Source of the DNA: Streptomyces mirabilis
GTDB taxonomy: Bacteria > Actinomycetota > Actinomycetes > Streptomycetales > Streptomycetaceae
Length of the DNA stretch: 64,000 nucleotides
Direction: 5' to 3'
Assembly (NCBI RefSeq): GCF_039503195.1
Contig: NZ_JBCJKP010000001.1
Span: forward strand, 3,596,001 to 3,660,000
Shown: one piece after another, positions 44,811 through 53,712 of the stretch
Layout: each line of letters starts with the position of its first letter
Numbering within the stretch: the first letter of the stretch is position 1
Position numbers and translations under genes: made by a program
The notes under the pieces: model-generated
What the model was told of the DNA's origin: nothing
What the model saw: the letters and a program-made list of their open reading frames with translations, nothing else
Databases searched by the model: none

Positions 44811-45764
44811 TCAGGCCGAGGCCAGCTCGCGTTCCGGGGCCGGTTCGGGGGTCGCCACGGCCTGGTCGTAGCGGTGCAGGATCAGGCGGGCCATCGCGGC
44901 GTGGGTGCCCAGCGGGGCGGTGGCGATCCAGGGGGCGGCCGCGGCGCACTCGGTGGCGAAGCGGCCGGGCGCGGTGAAGTAGGAGGCGACGGCGATGCGG
45001 TGGCGGCCCCGCGCGGCCAGGGCCCGCACGGCGGCGGCGACGGTGGGCGCGGCGGCGGAGGCGTACGCGGGGACGACGGGCACGCCGAGGCGTTCGGCCA
45101 GCAGCTGGGCGGTGCGGCGGGTGTCGATGATCGACTCCGGGTCGCGCGAGCCCGCGGCGGCGAGCACGACCCCGTCGGCGCGCCGGGCCGCGTCGCTCGT
45201 CCCGGTCCGCCAGCCGGCCTCGACGAGCCGCTCGTACAGCGTCTCGACGAGCAGGGGGTGCGGGCCGAGCGGGGCGGCGACACGGGCCCGCAGTCCCGGT
45301 ACGGCGGCCGCGGCCTCGGGGATGTCCCGCTTGACGTGGTAGCCGCGGCTGAGCAGCAGCGGCACGAGAACGGCACCGTCGGCGGCGCCCTCGGCGTCGA
45401 GGGAGGCGAGCGTGTCGGCCAGCAGCGGTTCGTTGAGCTCGATGTGGCCGAGGCGCACGGACAGGTGCGGGCGAAGCTCGCGGACGCGCTCGATCAGGGT
45501 GCGTACGGTGCTCAGCGCGCGCGGGTCGCGGCTGCCGTGCGCGACGAGGACGAGCGGCGGCGGCGCGGGGCGGCGGGCCCCGTTCAGCGACACGAGGCTG
45601 AGCTGACTGCCGAGCTGGCTGGTGATCGCGTTCATGAGTTGCGCCGTACTGTCGAGGTGGGCGCCACCGGGCGGCTGCCCGCCGATGGGGGTCCCCGTAC
45701 TCGGGCGAAACCGAGAGGGGGAGAGGGTCCTGGACTCGTCGTGGGAGGGGTTCGACGCCGTCAT
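44811..45764 (-). CDS. CbiX/sirohydrochlorin chelatase-family protein
   Basis: The 317-residue protein has two chelatase-like halves. The first has LVLVAHGSRDPRAL near residue 75 (metal-binding His) and LSRGYHVKRDIPE near 143. The second has LAAAGSRDPESI near 205 and SYFTAPGRFATE. The first 65 residues are a Pro/Ser-rich extension without a good ribosome site, so a later start such as ATG 45635 is possible. CbiX/SirB enzymes insert Fe or Co into sirohydrochlorin; siroheme made this way is the cofactor of the nitrite reductase encoded about 13 kb away. It is 62 bp upstream of dgt. Confidence 0.8.
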   Translation of the reverse strand: MTASNPSHDESRTLSPSRFRPSTGTPIGGQPPGGAHLDSTAQLMNAITSQLGSQLSLVSLNGARRPAPPPLVLVAHGSRDPRALSTVRTLIERVRELRPHLSVRLGHIELNEPLLADTLASLDAEGAADGAVLVPLLLSRGYHVKRDIPEAAAAVPGLRARVAAPLGPHPLLVETLYERLVEAGWRTGTSDAARRADGVVLAAAGSRDPESIIDTRRTAQLLAERLGVPVVPAYASAAAPTVAAAVRALAARGRHRIAVASYFTAPGRFATECAAAAPWIATAPLGTHAAMARLILHRYDQAVATPEPAPERELASA

Positions 45765-45990
45765 GGACCGATGGTGACGGTACGAGGTTGCCGCGCGGTT
45801 GCACGGGCGTGTCAGGTGTTTTCCGAGGGTTCACGGCCCGGTGCGGTGGCGGTGTGAGCACCTCCCACCTGCGCTTCCGCGGCGCCGAGTGAGCCCGGTC
45901 ACGGTACCCGGGCGAACCGAACGGGCTTACGCTGCGTCCCCATCTGTCGAATACCGACGCGATCGGACGCCACCGGGGGGACGAACGACC

Positions 45991-46698
45991 ATGCCGCGCC
46001 TGCCGCACCCGAGGATCCCCAGACCGCGGCTGCCCCGCCTGCCGCGCACCCGCGCCGGGCAGCGGCGGGCCGTGCAGACGGTCATGCTGCTGTGCGTGCT
46101 GGCGCTGCTTCCGGTGACCTGGCTGTACGTGAGCACGGCCGACGGACTGCGGACGACGGCCGACGCGCCGCGCACCGAGGTCGCGGTGGTGTTCGGGGCC
46201 GGGCTCTGGAACGGCGAGCCGTCCCCGTACCTCGCGCACCGGCTGGACGCGGCGGCGAAGCTGTACCGGGCCGGGCGGATCGAGGCCGTGCTCGTCACCG
46301 GGGACAACAGCCGCAAGGACTACGACGAACCGGACGCGATGCGGGCCTATCTGACGAAGCGTGGCGTGCCGGACCGGCGGATCGTCGGCGACTACGCCGG
46401 GTTCGACACCTGGGACTCCTGCGTGCGGGCCCGGAAGATCTTCGGCGTCCACGAGGCCGTGCTGATCAGCCAGAACTTCCACATCCGGCGGGCCGTGGCG
46501 CTGTGCCGGGCGGCGGGCGTGCGGTCGTACGGCATCGGGGTCGACGCCACCCACGACGTCACCTGGTACTACGGGGGCACCCGAGAGGTGTTCGCGGCGG
46601 GGAAGGCCCTGCTGGACGCCGTGTTCAAGCCCGATCCGCAGTTCCTGGGGCCGAAGGAGCCGGGGGTGGCGCGGGCCCTCGCGGCGGCGCGGAAGTGA
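45991..46698 (+). CDS. SanA/YdcF-like DUF218 membrane protein
   Basis: The 235-residue protein starts at ATG 45991. A Pro/Arg-rich cytosolic stretch (PHPRIPRPRLPRLPRTRAGQ) precedes one membrane helix (VMLLCVLALLPVTWLYVS). The outer domain has the DUF218 pattern VAVVFGAGLWNGEPSPYLAH, LVTGDNSRKDYDEPDAM and SQNFHIRRAVALC. SanA of E. coli affects envelope permeability to vancomycin; a similar envelope role is likely here. It ends with a GTGA overlap on the next gene, so the two are coupled. Confidence 0.85.
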   Translation: MPRLPHPRIPRPRLPRLPRTRAGQRRAVQTVMLLCVLALLPVTWLYVSTADGLRTTADAPRTEVAVVFGAGLWNGEPSPYLAHRLDAAAKLYRAGRIEAVLVTGDNSRKDYDEPDAMRAYLTKRGVPDRRIVGDYAGFDTWDSCVRARKIFGVHEAVLISQNFHIRRAVALCRAAGVRSYGIGVDATHDVTWYYGGTREVFAAGKALLDAVFKPDPQFLGPKEPGVARALAAARK

Positions 46699-48233
46699 GG
46701 ACGGTCATCGATCCCGCCGGTCTGACGCCCGCGGAACGCCGGGTCTGGGAGGCCTTTCCGCTCGGCGAGGGCGTCGACTTCCGCGAGGAACCCGCCTCCT
46801 CCGCCGCCGACTCCGGCGGGAACCCCGCCGACGACCCCGCGGCCGGCGCCTCCTGGGGCCCCGAGCGGACCGTGCGCGCCGAGGTGCTGCGGGCGCTCCT
46901 GATCGACGGACCGGCCCAGGACGGCGAGATAGCCGGCCTGAAGCTCACCGGCGCGCGCATCACCGGACAGCTGGATCTCGTGTACGGGACGGTCGACCAG
47001 GCCGTGCAGCTGCGGTTCTGCCACTTCGAGCAGCCTCTGAAGCTGTACGGGGCGCAGCTGCGCGCGCTGGTGCTGAGCGACTCCGTGCTCCCCGGGCTCA
47101 AGGCGGGCAACCTGCGGGTCGACGGGGTGCTGCGGCTCAGCTGCTGCCGGGTCACCGGGCCGATACGGCTCCAGGGCGCGAAGGTCTCCGGCGCCGTGTT
47201 CGTCAACGGGGCGCGGCTGGGCTCCCCGGCGGCACCGGACGCCGACGCGGGGGACGGGGCCGCGGAACCGGTTCTCCAGCTCAACCACGCGGCCATCGGC
47301 ACCGACCTGTGGGCCGTCGGACTCGTCGCGCACGGCCAGGTACGGCTGAACGGGGCCACGGTCGGCGGTCAGGTCAACCTCGACGACGCCGATCTGCACG
47401 TACCGGCGGGCGAGACCGCCCTGCACGCCGAGACCCTGTCGGTCGGTACCGACCTGCGGGCCGTGCGGCTGCGCGCGCGGGGCCGGGTCAACCTGAGCGG
47501 GTCGAGAATTCCCCACCAGCTGAATCTGGCCTACGCCCGGCTGTCCAACCCCGGAGGTCCGGCCCTGCGCGCCAGCAGCTGTGTCATCGGCGAGCTGTGG
47601 CTGCGCGAGGCCGCGCCGATCGTGGGCACCGTGAACCTGCGCCGCTCCCAGCTGGACCTTCTGCACGTGCCTCCGGGGGTGTGGCCCGACCGCGTCCGGA
47701 TCGACGGACTCGGCTACCGCACCCTCGCCCCGCATCTGCCCGCCGGGCAGCGGCTGCCGCTGCTGGAACGCGAGGAGGGCGGCTATCTTCCCTACGCCTA
47801 CGAGCAGTTGGCCGCCGCGTACCGCACGGCGGGCGACGACGCCGCCGCGCGCACCGTCCAGCTGGCCAAACTCCGCCGGCACCGCCGCACCCTCCCCCGC
47901 TACGCCAGGTTCTGGGGCCGGCTCCAGGACGTGGCCGTCGGCTACGGCTACCGGCCGATGCGCGCGGCGGGCTGGCTGCTGTTGCTGCTGTGCACCGGCG
48001 CCACCGCCTTCACGCTGCACCATCCGCCCGCTCTGAAGGCCGCCGAGGCGCCCGGCTTCAACCCGGTCTTCTACACCCTCGACCTTCTGCTGCCCCTCGT
48101 CGACTTCGGTCAGGAGACGGCCTTCGCGCCGCGCGGCTGGTACCAGTGGCTCTCGTATCTGCTGATCGCCGTCGGCTGGATCCTGGCCACGACGATCGCG
48201 GCGGGCGTCACCCGCTCCCTGAACCGCCAGTAG
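46695..48233 (+). CDS. beta-solenoid repeat protein with C-terminal membrane helices
   Basis: From GTG 46695 the protein has 512 residues. Residues about 70-345 form repeated ~20-residue turns of the type LKLTGARITGQLDL, LKAGNLRVDGVLRLS, VRLNGATVGGQVNL and RGRVNLSGSRIPHQLNLA. These indicate a right-handed beta-helix related to pentapeptide or bactofilin-type repeats. A cytosolic-looking helical part (AYEQLAAAYRTAGDDAAART) follows, then two membrane helices (GWLLLLLCTGATAFTL and YLLIAVGWILATTIAAGV). The start overlaps the SanA-like gene. I recall this type only as conserved membrane protein; function unknown, plausibly a scaffold in the envelope. Confidence 0.75.
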   Translation: MRTVIDPAGLTPAERRVWEAFPLGEGVDFREEPASSAADSGGNPADDPAAGASWGPERTVRAEVLRALLIDGPAQDGEIAGLKLTGARITGQLDLVYGTVDQAVQLRFCHFEQPLKLYGAQLRALVLSDSVLPGLKAGNLRVDGVLRLSCCRVTGPIRLQGAKVSGAVFVNGARLGSPAAPDADAGDGAAEPVLQLNHAAIGTDLWAVGLVAHGQVRLNGATVGGQVNLDDADLHVPAGETALHAETLSVGTDLRAVRLRARGRVNLSGSRIPHQLNLAYARLSNPGGPALRASSCVIGELWLREAAPIVGTVNLRRSQLDLLHVPPGVWPDRVRIDGLGYRTLAPHLPAGQRLPLLEREEGGYLPYAYEQLAAAYRTAGDDAAARTVQLAKLRRHRRTLPRYARFWGRLQDVAVGYGYRPMRAAGWLLLLLCTGATAFTLHHPPALKAAEAPGFNPVFYTLDLLLPLVDFGQETAFAPRGWYQWLSYLLIAVGWILATTIAAGVTRSLNRQ

Positions 48234-48318
48234 CCAGTGGGCGTGCCACAACTCGAAACGGTGAACGGCTCCCGGGAAGAGGCCTGTTGGCAGGTGCCCC
48301 CGGCACTAGCATGGCCGC

Positions 48319-50433
48319 GTGACGCAGGAGTTCAGCTATCGCTGGGGCCATTCCGCACTCACCGCCGACTTCGATCTGGACGGCCGCACCCCCCGCCTGG
48401 TCCGGCTGACCGTGCCCGGTGAACCGGAGCCCAAGAACGCCGCCGAGACCGCCGGGGCCGCGCTGCCGCTCGTCGACGTGACCCTCCTCGGGCAGGGCAC
48501 CGGCTGGTCCGGGCCGCGCTTCACCGGTACGGCGCTCGGGCAGCGCCTGACCCACCGCGCCCACCACGCGGCGTACGGTGACGGCTGGCACCACTTCACC
48601 GTCCAACTCCAGGACAGGCGGGGCGGTCTGACCGTCTTCGTCGAGTACTCCTCACCGGACGCGGTACCGGTGCTGCGCGCCCGCGTCCGGATCCGCAACG
48701 ACGGCGACACACCCGTCACCCTGCGCTCGGTGAGCAGTCTGCTGCTGGGCGCGCTGCCCTCACCCGACGTGCTCGACGTGCACCGGGCGCGCAACGACTG
48801 GCTCGCCGAATGCCGTTGGCATGCCGAGGAGTTGCGGGAGTCCGTGCCCGACGTCGGCCGGGCGTTCCACGGGCACGACGGGCGGGCCGGGGTGCGGCTC
48901 GCCGGGCGCGGGAGCTGGCCCACCGACGGGCATCTGGCGATGGGCGCGCTCACCGACCGCACCGACGGGCGCTGCTGGCTCTGGCAGATCGAGTCCGCCG
49001 CGAGCTGGCTGTGGGAGGCGGGCGAGGCGGACCACCACACGTACCTCTCCCTGGGCGGTCCGACCGCGGACGACCACCAATGGCGTCAGGTCCTGTCCCC
49101 GGGCGCCGAGTTCGTCTCCGAGTACGCGGCCCTCGCGCTCGGCGACGGCTTCGAAGGGGCGCTCACCGCGCTGACCGACTACCGCCGCCGGATCCGCCGC
49201 CCGCACCCCGACCACGACCGGCTCCCCGTCGTCTTCAACGACTACATGAACACCCTCATGGGCGACCCGACCACCGAGAAGCTGCTGCCGCTGATCGACG
49301 CGGCGGCCGAGGCGGGCGCGGAGTACTTCTGCGTCGACGCCGGGTGGTACGACGACGAGGGCGGGGACGAGGCCGGGGAGGGAGACACGGGCACGGGCGG
49401 GGACGGCGGCGGAGGCTGGTGGGACAGTGTCGGCGCCTGGCTGCCGTCGGCGCGGCGCTTCCCCGGCCCGGGTGGCCTCCGCGCCGTGCTCGGCCGGATC
49501 CGGGAGCGCGGGATGGTGCCGGGGCTGTGGCTGGAGCCGGAGGTGGTCGGCGTCCGCAGTCCGCTCGCCACCGAGCTGCCGGACGAGGCCTTCCTGTGCC
49601 ACGAAGGCGGTGTGCGCGTCACCGAACAGGGCCGCCACCAGCTGGACCTGACGCATCCGGCCGCCCGCGCGCACCTCGACCGGACGGTCGACCGGCTCGT
49701 CGGCGAGTGGGGCGTGGGCTATCTCAAGCTCGACTACAACATCACCACCTCCGCTCCCGGGCTCCTCGACCACACGCGGGCCTGGCTGTCCTGGCTGTCG
49801 GCCGTCCTGGACCGCCACCCTGATCTGGTCGTCGAGAACTGCGGTTCGGGCGGGCTGCGCATGGACGGCGCGTCGCTGGCCGTGGCCCAGCTCCAGTCCA
49901 CCTCCGACCAGCAGGACCCCCTGCGCTACCCGCCCATCGCGGCCGCCGCCCCGACCGCGGTGCCGCCCGAGCAGGGGGCCGTGTGGGCGTACCCGCAACC
50001 GGGGTTCACGGACGAGGAGATCGCCTTCACCCTCGGCTCGGCGCTGCTGGGGCGGGTTCATCTCTCCGGGCATCTCGACCGCGTGACGCCGCACCAACTC
50101 GGCCTCGTTCAGGAGGCGTTGGTGACGTACAAGGCCATTCGGGGCGATCTGTGCCGGTCGGTGCCGTTCTGGCCGCTGGGGCTGCCCGGGTGGCGGGACG
50201 CGTGGGTGGCGCTGGGGATGCGGGTGCCGTTCCTCGACACCACGTATGCGCTGGTGTGGCGCAGGGCGGGCGATGATCCCGACGTCGCCCTGCCCGTGAC
50301 GCACTTGGCGGGGCGGGAGGTGCGGGTCGACGTACTGCACGGGTCGGCGGGGCCGGTGGTGTGGGACGGGTCGGCGCTGCGGGTGACGTTGCCGGAGGTT
50401 CCGTCGGTGCTGCTGACCCGGCTCACCGTGTAG
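48319..50433 (+). CDS. GH36 alpha-galactosidase
   Basis: The 704-residue cytosolic enzyme (no signal peptide) starts at GTG 48319. An N-terminal beta-sandwich is followed by the barrel with FCVDAGWYDD, WLEPEVVG, the nucleophile Asp in GYLKLDYNITT near 470, GSGGLRMDGASL and the acid/base Asp in STSDQQDPLRYP near 529. The barrel loop after AGWYDD carries an unusual acidic Gly-rich insert of about 20 residues (EGGDEAGEGDTGTGGDGGGG). It should hydrolyse terminal alpha-galactosides taken up by the cell. No transporter or regulator is adjacent. Confidence 0.88.
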   Translation: MTQEFSYRWGHSALTADFDLDGRTPRLVRLTVPGEPEPKNAAETAGAALPLVDVTLLGQGTGWSGPRFTGTALGQRLTHRAHHAAYGDGWHHFTVQLQDRRGGLTVFVEYSSPDAVPVLRARVRIRNDGDTPVTLRSVSSLLLGALPSPDVLDVHRARNDWLAECRWHAEELRESVPDVGRAFHGHDGRAGVRLAGRGSWPTDGHLAMGALTDRTDGRCWLWQIESAASWLWEAGEADHHTYLSLGGPTADDHQWRQVLSPGAEFVSEYAALALGDGFEGALTALTDYRRRIRRPHPDHDRLPVVFNDYMNTLMGDPTTEKLLPLIDAAAEAGAEYFCVDAGWYDDEGGDEAGEGDTGTGGDGGGGWWDSVGAWLPSARRFPGPGGLRAVLGRIRERGMVPGLWLEPEVVGVRSPLATELPDEAFLCHEGGVRVTEQGRHQLDLTHPAARAHLDRTVDRLVGEWGVGYLKLDYNITTSAPGLLDHTRAWLSWLSAVLDRHPDLVVENCGSGGLRMDGASLAVAQLQSTSDQQDPLRYPPIAAAAPTAVPPEQGAVWAYPQPGFTDEEIAFTLGSALLGRVHLSGHLDRVTPHQLGLVQEALVTYKAIRGDLCRSVPFWPLGLPGWRDAWVALGMRVPFLDTTYALVWRRAGDDPDVALPVTHLAGREVRVDVLHGSAGPVVWDGSALRVTLPEVPSVLLTRLTV

Positions 50434-50513
50434 CGGTCACCTGGGCGAGGGCGCTCCTCCTGTCTCCGTGGACGCGTGCCGAGCGGACGAGGACGACAGG
50501 TGCGCCCGCGCCC

Positions 50514-50927
50514 TCAACGACGACGGACGTGCCAGTCCCCGCCCTCGACGAGCGTGCCGCCGGCCCGCAGCCGCGCGGCGACGGCGGGGGCCGCCACGTA
50601 CACCCAGGCCCGTACGGCCGTGCCGTCCGCGCGGGTCACCTCGCGCGCCACCCGCTCGTACAGGTTGCGGGGGTCGCCCGGCACGTACTCCTCCAGCCGG
50701 TCCAGCGCGCCGAGCAACTGCACGTACGCCTCCGGGAGCGCGGTGACCAACTCCCCGCGCACGACACCTCCGGGCTCCTCGACGGCGTACGGATATCCGG
50801 GCCCTTCGTACAGCACGGCCCCCCGCATCCGGCCGGGCTCCTCCGACTCCGTACGGCCGCGCAGGAACAGGTCGTGGTTGTGCCCGCCGGGGCGCAGCGT
50901 GCCGTAGACGAAGAAGGGGACGGTCAC
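50514..50927 (-). CDS. gamma-glutamylcyclotransferase-like (AIG2/GGCT) protein
   Basis: The GTG start at 50927 overlaps the CutA stop (GTGA). The 137-residue protein has the family signature FFVYGTLRPGGHNHDLF at its N-terminus and the catalytic-type acid in ALDRLEEYVPGDPRNLYER near 85. It belongs to the GGCT-like fold, which releases 5-oxoproline from gamma-glutamyl amines or peptides. Specificity cannot be predicted. Confidence 0.85.
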   Translation of the reverse strand: MTVPFFVYGTLRPGGHNHDLFLRGRTESEEPGRMRGAVLYEGPGYPYAVEEPGGVVRGELVTALPEAYVQLLGALDRLEEYVPGDPRNLYERVAREVTRADGTAVRAWVYVAAPAVAARLRAGGTLVEGGDWHVRRR

Positions 50928-51316
50928 TCGGCGGTCTCCCCCTCCATGCTCTCCCCCTCCACGGTCTCCTCCTCGACCCAGCGCAGATAGCCCGCGCTCC
51001 CCCGGACGACGGGCGTCGCGATGATCTCGGGGGTGTCGTAGTCGTGCGCCGCGAGGAGATACGCCTCCAGCGCGTCGTACCGCGCACCCGTCGTCTTGAA
51101 CAGCACCTGCCACTCGCTCGCGGTCTCCACCGCCCCCTTCCACCGGTAGACGGACGTCACCGGCCCGGCGATCTGCGCGCAGGCCGCCGCCCGCACCTCG
51201 ACCGCGCCGCGTGCGAGCGCCTGCGCCTTCCCGGCGTCGTCGGTCGTGGTCAGCACGGTCAGCCAGGCCCTCGTCCCAGCGGCCGTTCCGGTGCCCGCCC
51301 CGGCGGCCATCTCCAT
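50924..51316 (-). CDS. cutA: CutA1 divalent-cation tolerance protein
   Basis: The 130-residue protein has the CutA1 core: WLTVLTTTDDAGKAQALARG, AACAQIAGPVTSVYRWKG and EWQVLFKTTGARYDALE, with TPEIIATPV near the C-terminus. An Ala/Gly-rich start and an acidic tail (EEETVEGESMEGETAE) extend it beyond the usual ~110 residues. CutA1 is a trimeric ferredoxin-like protein linked to copper tolerance and nitrogen signalling; the exact role is unclear. It diverges from the M4 protease and is coupled to the GGCT gene. Confidence 0.9.
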   Translation of the reverse strand: MEMAAGAGTGTAAGTRAWLTVLTTTDDAGKAQALARGAVEVRAAACAQIAGPVTSVYRWKGAVETASEWQVLFKTTGARYDALEAYLLAAHDYDTPEIIATPVVRGSAGYLRWVEEETVEGESMEGETAE

Positions 51317-51467
51317 GATCGTCTCCTTTCGTGAGGGTGCAGAAACGATTCTCGCCGCACCTCGCGCACATCACGCACGCGCTATGGACATGACATGTCA
51401 CGGACCTTTAACTCTGAGTCGACATCAGCGCCCCCACGCGTCTGAGCGCCCCTCCCCGAGGAGACCG

Positions 51468-53138
51468 ATGAGTCGGATCCGGATACGGCAGACCCGAGGC
51501 ACCCGACCTCACACCCGAGGCTCCCGCCTCGCCGCGGCCGGTGTGGCCGCGGCAGCCACCGCCCTGCTGGCGGCCGCACTGACCCCCACCGCGGGGGCCG
51601 CCGACCGGCCCAGCCGCGCCACCGCGATCGACAACGCCGCCGCGGCCCTGGTGAAGGAGGCCGCCCGGCTGGGCCTGACCTCCGCCGAGGGCACCAGCGT
51701 CCGTGACGTGGTCGTCGACGCGGACGGCGGCCAGCATGTGCGCTACGACCGCACGTACCGGGGACTGCCGGTCCTGGGCGGCGACTTCGTGATCCACCTC
51801 GCCCCCGGCGGCTCCTATCGCGGCGCGAACCGGGCCACCTCCCGCGACCTCTCCGTCCCCACCACCAGGCCCGCGCTCGCCGCCCCCGAGGCCGCCGACC
51901 TGGCCACCGCCGCGCTGCGCGCCGCGCACCTCGGCGAGACGCTGAAGAAGGTGACGGCCAAGCCCCAGCTCATCGTGGACGCCCTGCACGGCGCGCCCCG
52001 GCTGGCCTGGCGCACCAATGTGGTGGGCCAGGACTCGCTGGGCAACCCGGTCGCCCGCACGGTGCTGACCGACGCCCGCAGCGGCCGGCAGATCGACGCG
52101 TGGGACAGCATCGAGACGGCCACGGGTGACGGCAAGTCCCTCTACAGCGGCACGGTCCCGCTGGAGACCACGCTCTCCGGATCGACGTACCAGCTCAAGG
52201 ACCCCACGCGCGGGAACACGTACACGGGCGACGCGGCCAACAAGACGGACCTGTGCATCTTCGGGGTCTGCGTCAGCCGCGCTCCTGCGACCCTCTTCAC
52301 GGACGCCGACAACCACTGGGGAACCGGGGCGGCTTCGGACCGTTCCTCGGCCGCGGTCGACGCCCAGTACGGCACGAACGAGACCTGGGACTACTACAAG
52401 AACGTCCACGGCCGCACCGGCATCGCGGGCGACGGCAAGGGCTCGTACAACCGTGTGCACTACGGCAGCAACTACAACAACGCGTTCTGGGACGACAGTT
52501 GCTTCTGCATGACGTACGGGGACGGTGACGGGACGACGCTCGGGCCGCTGGTCGCGCTCGACGTGGCCGGTCACGAGATGTCCCACGGTGTCACGTCGAA
52601 GACGGCGGCGCTGACGTACTCGGGCGAGTCCGGCGGCCTGAACGAGGCGACCTCCGACATCTTCGGCACGCTGGTGGAGTTCTACGCGAACAACTCCACC
52701 GACCCCGGGGACTATCTGATCGGCGAGAAGATCGTCCGCTCCGGTTTCGGCAAGGCGGCCCTGCGGTTCATGGACCAGCCCTCCAAGGACGGCAACTCGG
52801 CGAACTGCTGGAGCTCCTCGGTCGGCAATCTCGACGTCCACTACTCGTCCGGCGTCGCGAACCACTTCGCGTACCTGCTCGCCGAGGGCAGCGGCGCGAA
52901 GACCATCAACGGGGTCAGCTACAACTCCCCCACCTGCAACAACTCTACGGTCACCGGCATCGGCAGGGACAAGCTCGGCGCGATCTGGTACCGCGCGCTC
53001 ACGGTCTACATGACGTCCTCGACGAACTACGCGGGCGCGCGGACGGCGACGCTGAACGCGGCGAAGGACCTGTACGGGGCCGGAAGCACGGAGTACAACG
53101 CGGTGGCCGCGGCCTGGTCCGCGGTGTCCGTGAGCTGA
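51468..53138 (+). CDS. secreted M4-family neutral zinc metalloprotease
   Basis: The 556-residue thermolysin-type precursor starts at ATG 51468 after GAGGAGA. A signal peptide (to about 44) and an FTP/PepSY-type propeptide (about 50-210, with RYDRTYRGLPVLGGDFVIH) come first. The catalytic domain has the zinc motif GHEMSHGVT near 370 and GGLNEATSDIFG near 391 with the third ligand Glu. The active-site His is in NLDVHYSSGVANHFAYLL near 465. It ends without a P-domain. It digests extracellular protein. Confidence 0.92.
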   Translation: MSRIRIRQTRGTRPHTRGSRLAAAGVAAAATALLAAALTPTAGAADRPSRATAIDNAAAALVKEAARLGLTSAEGTSVRDVVVDADGGQHVRYDRTYRGLPVLGGDFVIHLAPGGSYRGANRATSRDLSVPTTRPALAAPEAADLATAALRAAHLGETLKKVTAKPQLIVDALHGAPRLAWRTNVVGQDSLGNPVARTVLTDARSGRQIDAWDSIETATGDGKSLYSGTVPLETTLSGSTYQLKDPTRGNTYTGDAANKTDLCIFGVCVSRAPATLFTDADNHWGTGAASDRSSAAVDAQYGTNETWDYYKNVHGRTGIAGDGKGSYNRVHYGSNYNNAFWDDSCFCMTYGDGDGTTLGPLVALDVAGHEMSHGVTSKTAALTYSGESGGLNEATSDIFGTLVEFYANNSTDPGDYLIGEKIVRSGFGKAALRFMDQPSKDGNSANCWSSSVGNLDVHYSSGVANHFAYLLAEGSGAKTINGVSYNSPTCNNSTVTGIGRDKLGAIWYRALTVYMTSSTNYAGARTATLNAAKDLYGAGSTEYNAVAAAWSAVSVS

Positions 53139-53174
53139 ACGTCGGGCGCCCGACAGGGCCTCGACCGGCCGCCC

Positions 53175-53276
53175 CGGCACGTGCGACACGCGCATGCGCC
53201 GGGGCGGTCGGCACGTGCGACACGCGCTCGCGCCGCAGCGGCCGGGACGTGCGGCAGGCGCCCGCGCCGGGGCGGT
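53175..53276. repeat. three tandem 34-bp imperfect repeats
   Basis: Units at 53175-53208, 53209-53242 and 53243-53276 share the pattern CGGCACGTGCGACACGCGC then GCGCCGGGGCGGT. The first two differ at about five positions; the third is more diverged. They begin 36 bp after the M4 protease stop. Function unknown. Confidence 0.75.
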
Positions 53277-53414
53277 CGGCTCGCGGTGCCTGGGCCATCC
53301 GGGTCGGCGTGGCTGTGCGGTCCGGGACGTCGGGTGCGGTGCCCGCAGCGGCCGATCGGCGACGACGGGACCGAAACGGCCCTCGCGGCTGCCTTCGTGA
53401 GCGCACAGGCCGTC

Positions 53415-53434
53415 ACCTCAACCGTCCTTGAGGT
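53415..53434 (-). promoter_or_regulatory. MerR/SoxR-like dyad operator, no evident target gene
   Basis: ACCTCAA, a 6-bp spacer and TTGAGGT form a 7-bp dyad. Read on the minus strand it begins with TTGACCTCAAGG, which resembles the -35 plus dyad of MerR-family promoters. No matching gene lies next to it on either strand, and 53139-53712 as a whole has no convincing gene. Confidence 0.4.
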
Positions 53435-53712
53435 CAAGGTGCCTCCCAGCCGCCCCCGTCACCCGTTCGCACCCCCTCCCCGCGCTCTTCGGGCTCTTTG
53501 CCGCGACACCTCAGTCGTACGCCGGTGACCTGCTGGAACACCATCGTTCCGGCCCCGCGGACACCCCCTCCGGCACCCTTTCCCCGCATTTGTGACGCGC
53601 TGTCAGGAAGCGAACCCGGCCGACTGCCACTTACCTCGAAAGGGCAGGGGCACGACCGACACAGCGGCACTTGGGGGTGCCGCCGGCCGCGCCCCCTCGG
53701 AGGAGCACAGCC

